Source: JBBAEA01 sp041656175 (GTDB taxonomy: Bacteria > Myxococcota_A > Bradymonadia > UBA4248). Taken from it: a stretch of DNA of 64,000 nt. Shown one piece after another: positions 34,474-42,920 of this stretch. Below the pieces are notes generated by a model. That model did not search any database and had not been told where the DNA came from. It saw nothing but the letters and a program-made list of their open reading frames with translations. Position 1 is the first letter of the stretch, and each line of letters opens with the position of its first letter. The position numbers and the translations under genes are program-made. The DNA lies in NCBI GenBank assembly GCA_041656175.1, contig JBBAEA010000002.1, positions 1 to 64,000 on the forward strand. The letters run 5' to 3'.

Positions 34474-36031
34474 CTTCTCGCAATTCCTCAAGTTTAAATC
34501 GCTCCACCTTCCGGATCAGGTTACGTCGGCTAATGCCCAGCTCGACTGCTGTTTTGGTTTTGTTCCAATGGTTGCGCTCTAAAGAATTGAAAATCATGGT
34601 CTTTTCAATGTTTTCGAGGGTGTCGGGCATGTTGACTTCGTGGTCCATATTTCGTAGCTGCTCAGAAACCATGTCTTGAGCGATCGCGGTGCTCTCTCGC
34701 ATACTATAAGGTCTCGCTATACGCGGACTAACAACGCTAAGGGGAATTTCGCTATCGATGGGCGACAAAACCACTATGCGTTCAACTTCGTTTTCGAGCT
34801 CTCGAACGTTACCAGGCCAATCGTATTGTACAAGGGCACGCATCGCTTCTTTTGAAATTTTCTTTGGCTTGTAGCCGTTTTCGTGGCATTTTTTCTCAAT
34901 AAAATGCTGTATTAACGCAACAATGTCGTCGCGGCGCTCTGCTAGCGATGGCACACGCAGCGTAATAACATTTATCCTATAATAAAGGTCGCGCCTGAAA
35001 CTGCCGTTTTCGACCATTTCATCGAGGTTCTTGTTGGTAGCCGCGATAATCCGCACATCCACTCGTCTTGTCACGGAATCGCCAACGGGCACGAAGGTTC
35101 CCTCTTGCAAAACACGCAGTAACTTCACCTGCAAAGCCGCCGACATATCGCCTATTTCGTCCAAAAAGAAGCTTCCCTTATCGGCGACCTCAAATAGCCC
35201 GGGCTTATCGATGTAGGCGCCAGTGAAGGCGCCGCGTTTGTGGCCAAATAGCTCTGAATCGAGTAGCGAATCGTTGAGTGCCGAGCAGTTTTGTATAACA
35301 AAGGGCGCGTTTGCTCGCGGGCCATTATAGTGGATAGCGCGCGCGACGAGTTCCTTGCCCACGCCCGGGGGACCCAAAATTAAGACCGACGACTCGCTTT
35401 GGACGACTTTATCGAGCGTTTTGAACAATTGTTTTATGGGGGCACTGCCACCGATGATGTGAGAGTAATCGTATTTTGTTTCGGGTTTTTCTATTTCGGG
35501 AGCAGGTTTTTCGCCTAAATGCTGTGCCGCGCTTTGTGCGATTTGTGCCAATAATTCTCCAGCGATTTGGGCTTCGCGGGGCTGTAAACGTACAGTTTCA
35601 CGAAATCCATGAGAAACCAGCGTTCTGTTGAGCCCGAGCTCTTTGCCTCGCTCAAAAACGCAGCTTTCTTCCTCGATTCCCGCATTATGCGATAGGAAAC
35701 CAGAGGCAAAAATCGCGCCCACGACTTCTTTGCCGACGATGACGGGTGCGGCGAGCCCGCGCAGACCAGCGTGACACTCCAAAAACACAAAAGCTGCTGC
35801 CTCCTTGCTCAAGTCCTCGAACCACTCCGCGTAACTCAGCGCGCACGAACGCGAGTCGCTACGGCTCAAAAACGCATCGCACAACGGCTTATCAACCGCT
35901 TGCTGCTCGCCTAAATACGTCACCAAACCACGCGGCCCCAAAATCCCCACCCACACGTTGAGTTGTTTTCGTAAAATTTCGGCCAAACGTTCTACCGTTG
36001 GCAAATTCGCTATTTCGTACCAATTAATCAT
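34457..36031 (-). CDS. Sigma54-dependent activator with PocR-type sensor domain
   Basis: Encodes 524 aa. The N-terminal about 170 residues look like a PocR ligand-sensing domain (FVFLECHAGLRGLAAPVIVG and VVGAIFASGFL). A sigma54 AAA+ domain follows, with Walker A GPPGVGKE, an intact GAFTGA loop, Walker B FFLDEIGDM and RRDLYYRINV. A Fis-type helix-turn-helix ends the protein (AVELGISRRNLIRKVERF). There is no receiver domain, so it probably answers a small molecule rather than a histidine kinase. Its 3' end overlaps murC, which may tie their expression together. The ATG at 36031 is chosen over a TTG three bases upstream; the ribosome site is weak. Confidence 0.88.
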   Translation of the reverse strand: MINWYEIANLPTVERLAEILRKQLNVWVGILGPRGLVTYLGEQQAVDKPLCDAFLSRSDSRSCALSYAEWFEDLSKEAAAFVFLECHAGLRGLAAPVIVGKEVVGAIFASGFLSHNAGIEEESCVFERGKELGLNRTLVSHGFRETVRLQPREAQIAGELLAQIAQSAAQHLGEKPAPEIEKPETKYDYSHIIGGSAPIKQLFKTLDKVVQSESSVLILGPPGVGKELVARAIHYNGPRANAPFVIQNCSALNDSLLDSELFGHKRGAFTGAYIDKPGLFEVADKGSFFLDEIGDMSAALQVKLLRVLQEGTFVPVGDSVTRRVDVRIIAATNKNLDEMVENGSFRRDLYYRINVITLRVPSLAERRDDIVALIQHFIEKKCHENGYKPKKISKEAMRALVQYDWPGNVRELENEVERIVVLSPIDSEIPLSVVSPRIARPYSMRESTAIAQDMVSEQLRNMDHEVNMPDTLENIEKTMIFNSLERNHWNKTKTAVELGISRRNLIRKVERFKLEELREDARKP

Positions 36032-36139
36032 CAAAGTGTCTGCTAAATGGGCATAAACGAGTGAAATTATCTATAAATATAAATTTTGTTCGGTTGTTGC
36101 TTTAATAGTACGCCGACTGTTAAAGAGAATTTCCTTTTT

Positions 36140-36291
36140 TGTGGGCGGGGGAAGTGTCCCCCCTCGCCAAAGCCTCCTCACAAAATACAGCAGCGAGCGC
36201 TTTATAAAATGCGGTGTTTTAGCTATTCGCTAAACCACCGCATTTTATGCGTTCGCTGTGCCTTTTCTTCGGGGGTCTTTGGCTCCCCCCT
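36140..36291. repeat. Dispersed palindromic repeat family B, copy B6 (divergent)
   Basis: About 150 bp with diverged ends (gggggaagtgtccccc at one end, gggggtctttggctcccccc at the other). The inner arms ataaaatgcggtg / caccgcattttat are perfectly complementary around ttagctattcgctaa. Confidence 0.75.
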
Positions 36292-36464
36292 CTAAATTTT
36301 CGGTATGGCCACAACAAGTTTCACCGCGATGGGCGTCTTGCGCAAGTTTGGCAAAGCGCTCTTGCTGAGCACTGGCTATGCTAACATAACAACCGCGTGA
36401 TTGCATGTGGATTCTAGGAGTGCGCTTATATGCGCGAAGGACTCAGCAAGGACAGCCGAGTATT

Positions 36465-36558
36465 CGAAAAATCAATAAAATCAAGGCACTATACAGAAAA
36501 TAGCGTTTAAAGACGACAGCCCTTAGCTGGGCGTGGTGCAGCGCCCCAATAAATTAGA
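36465..36558 (+). repeat. Dispersed repeat family A, fragment A4
   Basis: A truncated copy: the aatcaataaaatcaaggcac segment, a cagcccttagctgggcg region and an aataaattagagcttccttt end. The left part is lost. The rest of the 668-bp gap (36032-36699), apart from B6, shows no gene. Confidence 0.6.
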
Positions 36559-36699
36559 GCTTCCTTTGCCTATTGAGGATTTGCGCTTGTCGATATTTTT
36601 TCTGCGGCGCTTTACAAACTGTGATTATTGTAAAAACGTCCAAAAACTATGTATAGCTGTTGTTACCGCGTGTTTGCGGTTGCTTACCCGGAGTTTTGA

Positions 36700-37713
36700 A
36701 TGCCAGAGAAATACTACCAACTTCCCTACGACTACGAGCCTTTGCTTGATTTACGCCAAACGCAGGTTGCCATAAAATTTGTCAAAGATGCTTTTGAGCG
36801 AGAGTTGGCTCAAGCGCTCAATTTGAGTCGTGTCACGGCGCCGTTATTCGTGACGCCATCGAGCGGCTTAAACGATGAACTCAGCGGCGTGGAGCGACCT
36901 GTAAGCTTTGCAGCCGCATCGTGTAGTGAAGAACTAGAAATAGTTCATTCATTAGCGAAGTGGAAGCGCATGGCGCTTGCGCGATACGGCTTTACAGCGG
37001 GGGAGGGTTTGTATACGGATATGAACGCGATACGTCGCGATGAATATTGTGATAGCCTGCACTCGATCTACGTCGATCAATGGGATTGGGAGCGGGTGAT
37101 GCTCGAGGATGAACGCAATTTTGCCTACCTCCTCGATACGGTTGAGCGCATTTACGCGGCTATCAAGTCGATAGAGTGGTTAGTGCGTAGCCGCTTTCCA
37201 GTGATTAAACCGAGCTTACCCGATAATATATTTTTTATTACTTCGCAGGATCTCCTCAATCGTTACCCCGATAAGACGCCTAAGCAGCGCGAAGCGACAA
37301 TTGCCGAGACTTACGGCGCGGTATTTATCATTGGGATTGGGGGGAAGCTGAGTAACAATGAGCCCCACGACTTGCGCGCCCCAGACTATGACGATTGGAC
37401 CTTAAACGGTGATATTATTCTATGGAACGATGTCTTGAATTGTGCGTTCGAACTAAGTAGTATGGGCATACGTGTAGATCCACCCGCTCTGCGTAGGCAG
37501 TTAGATCTTGTCAATGGTAAGAGCCGTGAGAATCTACCCTTTCATAAGTCTTTGCTTCAAGGGGAGCTGCCCTTAACCATCGGTGGTGGTATTGGGCAGT
37601 CGCGGCTTTGTATGCAATTATTAAAGAAGGCCCATATCGGCGAGGTGCAAGTGAGCCATTGGCCAAAACGTGTTTTGGAAGAGTGCCAGAGTTATGGCAT
37701 TGAGCTACTATAG
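36700..37713 (+). CDS. asnA: Aspartate--ammonia ligase (asparagine synthetase A)
   Basis: Encodes 337 aa, close to the 330-aa norm. It makes asparagine from aspartate, ammonia and ATP. LFVTPSSGLNDELSGVERPV, LYTDMNAIRRDE, YVDQWDWERVM and ELSSMGIRVDP are conserved AsnA segments. The C-terminal LTIGGGIGQSRLCMQLL is the class II synthetase-like motif 3. GGAG lies 7 nt before the ATG. The gene is monocistronic by spacing. A possible TAC/GTA hairpin overlaps its stop region. Confidence 0.96.
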   Translation: MPEKYYQLPYDYEPLLDLRQTQVAIKFVKDAFERELAQALNLSRVTAPLFVTPSSGLNDELSGVERPVSFAAASCSEELEIVHSLAKWKRMALARYGFTAGEGLYTDMNAIRRDEYCDSLHSIYVDQWDWERVMLEDERNFAYLLDTVERIYAAIKSIEWLVRSRFPVIKPSLPDNIFFITSQDLLNRYPDKTPKQREATIAETYGAVFIIGIGGKLSNNEPHDLRAPDYDDWTLNGDIILWNDVLNCAFELSSMGIRVDPPALRRQLDLVNGKSRENLPFHKSLLQGELPLTIGGGIGQSRLCMQLLKKAHIGEVQVSHWPKRVLEECQSYGIELL

Positions 37714-37793
37714 TTTTGGTAGCATTTGAGAATCTAGCGATCGTTGTTTTTTGACACGCTGAGATCAGAATGGAGTAAACTGAGGAGAATTTT

Positions 37794-38435
37794 ATGGGAA
37801 AACGATTATTTATCCTTTTTGTAGCATCACTACTCGTTTTTGCAGGCTTAGGCCTCGCCCATGCGCCAGAGGCGAAAGCCGACACGAGTAAGACAGGCTT
37901 CGATTTGCTGCTCGGCATTGGTATGCAGTTTTGTACAGACGATGATGATAAGTGTAATACGAGCGAGAGCTTAAGCGCTGTGGGAGGACTTAGCGCTGGC
38001 TACACCTTCGAGTTGCACCCCATGTTTGCCATTGGGCCGTTTTTTGACCTTGATATGGGCGGCCTAGATGGCAAAGGCGTGGACAGATCCTTTACGATGC
38101 AGGCCAATCTTATGCTAAAAGCTTTCGTTCGTCCCACGTATTTCGACTTTTGGCTGGGGCTAGGCGTGGGCTTTGCGCATTATCAACAAACCGTTGAGTT
38201 TTTAAACAGCGAAGTTACGGCCAAATGGAATGGTGGTTCGCTAAAAGTTAGCATCGGTGCAACGTATTTTTTACCAATGATGAGCAATATTGGTGTTGGC
38301 ATTGACTATGCGTATATTCACAACTACAGCGGGAAGGAGTCTGGAGATTGGGATGGTTATACCATAGAAAGCAACAAGAAGGTCGACTACATTGGAATTT
38401 CGCAGTTTAAGTTCCACGTGCGATTGAACTTTTAA
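37794..38435 (+). CDS. Secreted beta-barrel protein, unknown function
   Basis: Encodes 213 aa. The signal peptide (LFILFVASLLVFAGLGLAHA) is followed by a run of alternating Gly/aromatic strands (SAGYTFELHPMFAIGPFFDL, FWLGLGVGFAHYQQTV) ending in FKFHVRLNF. The terminal Phe and strand pattern fit a small outer-membrane beta-barrel. CTDDDDKC might form a short disulfide-closed loop. GAGGAG lies upstream of the ATG. No family is recognised. Confidence 0.65.
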   Translation: MGKRLFILFVASLLVFAGLGLAHAPEAKADTSKTGFDLLLGIGMQFCTDDDDKCNTSESLSAVGGLSAGYTFELHPMFAIGPFFDLDMGGLDGKGVDRSFTMQANLMLKAFVRPTYFDFWLGLGVGFAHYQQTVEFLNSEVTAKWNGGSLKVSIGATYFLPMMSNIGVGIDYAYIHNYSGKESGDWDGYTIESNKKVDYIGISQFKFHVRLNF

Positions 38436-38509
38436 GTGAAGCATTTTGGCGTTATGGGGTGTTGTGCTGAGATGGGGACTTTTTGTTTTCTGAACAATAT
38501 CCGATAATT

Positions 38510-38670
38510 TGTGTTGTGATTTTGGCGGGGGCAGCTTTGAAAGCTGCCCCTTTCTTTATTAACGCCAAAAATTAGACGGGGCGTCGCGGGGTGTCCCCGC
38601 GGAGGGGGTAGTGGCAAACCCGCGCACAGCGCGGGGTTGACACGTAGGGGGAAACTTCCCCCACCAAAGA
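38510..38670. repeat. Hairpin-rich intergenic stretch with family A remnant (A3)
   Basis: ggcgggggcagctttgaaag / gctgcccc resembles the inner hairpin of family A. It is followed by three more inverted repeats: gcggggtgtccccgc, cccgcgcacagcgcgggg and gtagggggaaacttcccccac. It fills a third of the 467-bp gap between two secreted-protein genes. Confidence 0.55.
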
Positions 38671-38679
38671 AAAAGACAG

Positions 38680-38838
38680 CTATATCGAATCAATCAGCGT
38701 ATGCCCAGGGCTTGGATGCCGCCATTTTTTAGGGCTATCATGCGCAGTATGGCTAGGCACGGGCTTGCATATTTTTGGCGGATGCTGTTGTTGAGTGACG
38801 CAATAGTTGAAAGAACGATAAATTTCATGATTTGGCAT
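38680..38838 (-). CDS. Possible small protein of 52 aa
   Basis: A short minus-strand frame starts at ATG 38838 and ends at TAG 38680. It is His/Pro/Ser-rich and ends PGHTLIDSI. The upstream region has only a weak AAGAATAAAAG before the start. The nucleotide string at 38689-38708 resembles one beside the pfkA stop (about 9154-9173), so it may be a repeat fragment rather than a gene. Confidence 0.2.
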   Translation of the reverse strand: MPNHEIYRSFNYCVTQQQHPPKICKPVPSHTAHDSPKKWRHPSPGHTLIDSI

Positions 38839-38902
38839 CTTTTATTCTTGTAATTTGCTGCTACTATAAAGCGTGGGGGTGGAAGAATTTGGTAGAGAGC
38901 AA

Positions 38903-40579
38903 ATGAGAAATAATATTTATTACATTTTCATGCTGTTATCGCTAGTGCTTTTGGCGTGTGGTGAAGCGGGTTATTACCCTCAACAACCATCATTTGATTG
39001 TATGAGCGACGGCGATTGTGGCGATTCGATGCGCTGTTTGGCCAACCGCTGTGTCGATAGCATCGGTTCTGGCGAAGGCACAGTAAAGCCCGTGGAACTG
39101 GCGCTGCGCATCACTTTGGCAGATAGCCCAGCGTCCACTTATATTAAAAGAAGTTCTTTTGTAGCAGGCGAAGCACTAGAAGACATTTATGTACCTGAGC
39201 CAGTACCCGTAAGTGTTAGCGTGTTTTATAAGGACAAAGCCATAGAAGGCTACGCTGTTTTGTCGCAAAACAGCAATATTGAAGCGGTGAGTTTTGCGCA
39301 AACGGTGGCCTTAGGTAGTGCGGATATGAACTTAGATTCGCGCAAATCTGTATTACCAGGTGTTTATACCATTAGTGTTTATCCGAATAATAGTGCATTA
39401 AGGCTTCAAATGCCCACGGTTGTATTTAATAATATTTATATCGATCAATCGCGTAAATCTGTTGAACTCGTGATTGGCGATCGCGAAAAAGAAGAGCAGA
39501 TGCTTCGCTTGCGAGGCGACGTATTCGCCGATTTTGATGTGCTAGGCGATATGAAAGTAGAATTAAAAGCCTCTCACCGTGGCTCACAGGCGAGTTCTGC
39601 GACTTACCGTTTGAACAAGTCGATGTTAAAGGAAGGTTACGATATTTTGCTTCCGCCGCAACAGAAGGGGGAGGAACGTGTTTATGACGTGAATGCAAAA
39701 TATTATCTTGGCGATCACCTCGTTGTAACAGAACGACTTAGTACGGAAACGGTGCTCGTTTCAACTCCAGCATCGGAAGAATGGGAGGAGATAGAAGGCC
39801 GTAGCTTTAACTTATCAAAGCTTTCTAAAATGAGTTACCCCATTCGCGTTGTTTCGGACAATGGCAAAAGCGTAAAGAATGCCGTTATTACTGTTGATGC
39901 TGTGTCGAAAGATAAAGAGCATCTCATTAAGTTTTCGGCCTCTGCCATGGAGCAGAGCGACGCTAGCGGGCGCGCCAAGATCGATCTTCCAGTCTTTGGG
40001 GAAGACTACCTTATCGACTACCATTTTACCGTAGCATTTGAGAACCAAGATGAATATGCCTCTACTCAAGTAGTCGTTGAAAATGGCTTGCCTAAGGAAC
40101 TTGAAATTGTAGTTGGCTACAAAAAAGAGCTCAAAGGCATAGTTTATGGACGCGATAATGACAGCGTAGTGGCGAATGCGCGCGTCATCGCGAGCCCGCT
40201 TAAAAACGCGCTTGGCCGCCTAGAAGCATACACTGATGAAAAGGGCGAGTTTTCGCTTCGCGTGCATGATTCTGAGTATGATGTTTCGATAGTGCCACCA
40301 GCGAATTCTTCTTATCCCCCAGGCTTCTTTCGCATGAACAGCGGCAGCGCCGTTGATGGGACGGTGGCGCTTATTCTTGGAAAATCAAGTCTCGTATTTG
40401 GACACTGCTTTAAGCACGATGGCACTACACTTACCAATGCGCAGATTGACGTCTTTCTTATCGAAGATGAGCAGATAGGTGTACTAACGACGACTGCCAC
40501 CGACGATGATGGAATGTATAGGGCGTATATACCGCTGATGGATAGTATTATGCCGTCAGTCATGCTTCGCCATTATTAA
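38903..40579 (+). CDS. Large lipoprotein with beta-sandwich repeats
   Basis: Encodes 558 aa. The signal ends SLVLLAC (lipobox). A short Cys motif follows (CMSDGDCGDSMRCLANRCV), like the Cys units common in surface proteins of this group. The rest is beta-rich. The segments near 400-490 (LKGIVYGRDNDSVVANARV and AYTDEKGEFSLRV) look like carboxypeptidase-regulatory-like (CarboxypepD_reg) or Ig-like folds. The ATG at 38903 is chosen because GGTAGAGAGC precedes it and it begins a proper signal. The C-terminus is short after the last beta module. No enzyme domain is visible. Confidence 0.65.
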   Translation: MRNNIYYIFMLLSLVLLACGEAGYYPQQPSFDCMSDGDCGDSMRCLANRCVDSIGSGEGTVKPVELALRITLADSPASTYIKRSSFVAGEALEDIYVPEPVPVSVSVFYKDKAIEGYAVLSQNSNIEAVSFAQTVALGSADMNLDSRKSVLPGVYTISVYPNNSALRLQMPTVVFNNIYIDQSRKSVELVIGDREKEEQMLRLRGDVFADFDVLGDMKVELKASHRGSQASSATYRLNKSMLKEGYDILLPPQQKGEERVYDVNAKYYLGDHLVVTERLSTETVLVSTPASEEWEEIEGRSFNLSKLSKMSYPIRVVSDNGKSVKNAVITVDAVSKDKEHLIKFSASAMEQSDASGRAKIDLPVFGEDYLIDYHFTVAFENQDEYASTQVVVENGLPKELEIVVGYKKELKGIVYGRDNDSVVANARVIASPLKNALGRLEAYTDEKGEFSLRVHDSEYDVSIVPPANSSYPPGFFRMNSGSAVDGTVALILGKSSLVFGHCFKHDGTTLTNAQIDVFLIEDEQIGVLTTTATDDDGMYRAYIPLMDSIMPSVMLRHY

Positions 40580-40623
40580 TACGTTGATGGGCAATTTTGT
40601 ACTATTTCGTCGTAAACAGTACT

Positions 40624-40817
40624 TAAGGACGCTCTGATCAACACAAAAACCGTAGGGGCAGGTTTCAAACCTTCCCTTGCTTAAAGCAAGGAAAATCAGG
40701 CGAACGTTTAAAATAAAGCCAATAAAATCAAGGCAGTATGCAAACAAAGGGTTCTAAGGTCGCTAGCCCTTAGCGGGGTTTGGGGCGGAGCCCCAAAAAT
40801 AAATCAGAACTTTCCTC
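40624..40817 (+). repeat. Dispersed repeat family A, copy A6 (complete)
   Basis: About 194 bp from gctctgatcaac to aaatcagaactttcctc. It carries gtaggggcaggtttcaaacc, aaggaaaatcaggcg and the gggtttggggcggagcccc hairpin. It fills most of the gap before the AmrB-AmrA gene. Confidence 0.8.
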
Positions 40818-40823
40818 AAAAAC

Positions 40824-42491
40824 ATGCTAAAATTTCTAGCTTGCTATTTTTTGTCGCAAATGAGAAAATACCATCAAGCTTGTAGCTGGGTTAGGCGAGC
40901 ATTTGCTTGTGGGTGCATGAGCTGGTTCTTACTTGGCACGACTACGCTAACGCTGAGCGCTTGTAAAAGAGATGTTTTTATAGGCGATAGCACGACACAG
41001 GATGGAAAGTCTATGCAGAGATTGCGAAAAGCAGCTTTGGCTGGCACTTGGTATACTGCTAATCCCAAATCCTTGCGAAAATCTATTGTTCAATATTTAG
41101 AAGAAGCGCAGCCCAAGCGCATTGGCTTTGAGCAGAACCCCTTGGCTCTTGTTATACCGCATGCTGGGCATCAGTGGTCTGGCTCTACTGCAGCCAGTGC
41201 CTACGTCAATATTCCCAAAGCCAACGAAATTCGCCGCGTTTTTATATTGTCTCCAAACCATCGCATGCCAGTTCGTGGAGTGGTGACGGATCGTGTCGAC
41301 GCGTTCTCGACACCGCTTGGGGATGTGCCTGTAGACAGTGCGCTCATCAATGATTGGTTGGAGCGCGACTTGATAGGCGAGAGCTCGCAAGCGCACCGTC
41401 AAGAGCACGCTATCGAAATCCAGTTGCCCTTTCTACAAACGATATTGGAAGACTTCAGCATTGTTCCTCTCATTGTGGGACAGCTCGATAAAGATGAATT
41501 ATTAAAATTTAGCAGGGCATTAAAAGAGAGTCTAAAACCCAACGATTTACTCGTCATATCGAGTGATTTTCTGCACTACGGCGAGGGATTTGGATACGTT
41601 CCTTTTGGAGCACCAGTCATCGAAAATATTCGCCAATACGATATGGCCACTTTTGAGGCGATAAGCGCGTTAGATGTTCATGTTTTTGAAGAGCATATCT
41701 TAAAAGAGCCGCACTGCGCATGCGGTTCGAACTCGCTGTGGGTGCTTAGCGCAGTTTTTCAAGACAGCAAGAGCGTAGTTGTTAAGCTCGACTACAACAC
41801 ATCCGCCATGATCTCGGGCGAAGACGACATGTCGGTCTCCTACATGGCACTAGCCGTGGTTCCCAAAACTTCTATTAAGGCTGATATTCAGTCTTCAACG
41901 GAGCATAATAAAATGATAAGCCAGAATCCATTGCAGCCAAATGAAACCATTCAAGCACTAAAACTGGCGCGCATAGCCTTGAACGCAGGGGTGGCTGCGG
42001 GTGAGAGCACAGATTTTGACCTCGACGCCATAAAGGCAGCTGAATTAGACTTAAGCCCTGTCTTTAAGGAAGAATACGGCGTCTTTGTTACACTTAAGCA
42101 AAACGACGAGCTACGTGGTTGCATTGGCAATATCTTGCCCTACGCCAATTTGGCGCGTTCTATCTGGGGAAGGGCGCAGGATGCTGCGTTGGGCGACCCT
42201 CGTTTTGAAGATGTGCAGCCCGAGGAATTGGCGCATATATCTCTAGAGATATCAGTGCTAACGCGTCCGCAAAAAGTCACTAGCTTCGAAGATATTGTTA
42301 TTGGGAAGCACGGCATTATTCTAAAAAAGCAAGGCAGAACCTCGGTCTTTTTACCGCAAGTAGCGCCTGAGCAAGGTTGGACGTTGGAGCAAACCCTAGG
42401 TGCTTTAGCGCAAAAAGCGGGCTTCTCTTCTAACGCGTGGCGAAGTGATACGCAGCTCGAAGTCTTTGAAGCGCAAGTATTCTCGGAGTAA
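40824..42491 (+). CDS. AmmeMemoRadiSam AmrB-AmrA fusion lipoprotein
   Basis: Encodes up to 555 aa. The N-terminal region carries a hydrophobic signal with LTLSAC as lipobox. A MEMO1-like (AmrB) domain follows at about 65-340 (IPHAGHQWSGSTAASAY, ILSPNH, QEHAIEIQLPFLQ, VISSDFLHYG, CACGSNSLW). An AMMECR1-like (AmrA) domain spans about 375-550 (YGVFVTLKQNDELRGCIGN, LGDPRFEDVQPEEL). These normally act with a radical SAM protein (AmrS) in a pathway whose chemistry is still being worked out. The radical SAM partner is not in the window. The start is uncertain: 40824, 40860 and 40917 are in-frame ATGs and none has a good ribosome site. Confidence 0.85.
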   Translation: MLKFLACYFLSQMRKYHQACSWVRRAFACGCMSWFLLGTTTLTLSACKRDVFIGDSTTQDGKSMQRLRKAALAGTWYTANPKSLRKSIVQYLEEAQPKRIGFEQNPLALVIPHAGHQWSGSTAASAYVNIPKANEIRRVFILSPNHRMPVRGVVTDRVDAFSTPLGDVPVDSALINDWLERDLIGESSQAHRQEHAIEIQLPFLQTILEDFSIVPLIVGQLDKDELLKFSRALKESLKPNDLLVISSDFLHYGEGFGYVPFGAPVIENIRQYDMATFEAISALDVHVFEEHILKEPHCACGSNSLWVLSAVFQDSKSVVVKLDYNTSAMISGEDDMSVSYMALAVVPKTSIKADIQSSTEHNKMISQNPLQPNETIQALKLARIALNAGVAAGESTDFDLDAIKAAELDLSPVFKEEYGVFVTLKQNDELRGCIGNILPYANLARSIWGRAQDAALGDPRFEDVQPEELAHISLEISVLTRPQKVTSFEDIVIGKHGIILKKQGRTSVFLPQVAPEQGWTLEQTLGALAQKAGFSSNAWRSDTQLEVFEAQVFSE

Positions 42492-42519
42492 GTTGCGCGC
42501 GAACGCGTTCATTGATGGC

Positions 42520-42912
42520 ACTTTCGTGTCTTTAAATTTTTAACCACGAAAGCCACGAAAACACACGAAAAGTTTTTTATTCTTAGATGTCCAGCTTGAT
42601 ATGTAATAATCTTTCGTGCCTTTTGTGTCTTTAAATTTTTAACCACGAAAGCCACGAAAACACACGAAAAGTTTTTTATTCTTAGATGTCCAGCTTGATA
42701 TGTAATAATCTTTCGTGTATTTCGTGGCAAAAAAAAAGCTTTCGAGCCTTTCGTGTATTTCGTGGCAAAAAAAAGCTTTCGAGCCTTTCGTGTATTTCGT
42801 GGTAAAAAAGCTTTCGAGCCTTTTGTGTATTTCGTGGCAAAAAAAGCTTTCGCGCCTTTCGTGTATTTCGTGGTAAAAAAGCTTTCGAGCCTTTTGTGTA
42901 TTTCGTGGCAAA
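42520..42912. repeat. Family D tandem array, copy D2 (opposite orientation)
   Basis: Two units of about 90 bp (from 42521 and 42611) match the reverse complement of D1 (aaaagttttttattctta, ccagcttgat). Five or six shorter units follow, of about 36-40 bp each (tttcgtggcaaaaaaagc and ttcgagcctttcgtgtat). The array ends 9 bp before the stop codon of the Hsp70 gene. Confidence 0.85.
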
Positions 42913-42920
42913 AAAAGGCC

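Noticed and set aside
42520..42912. CRISPR array
   Set aside because: The repeats are contiguous, without unique spacers of constant length, and no cas genes are near.
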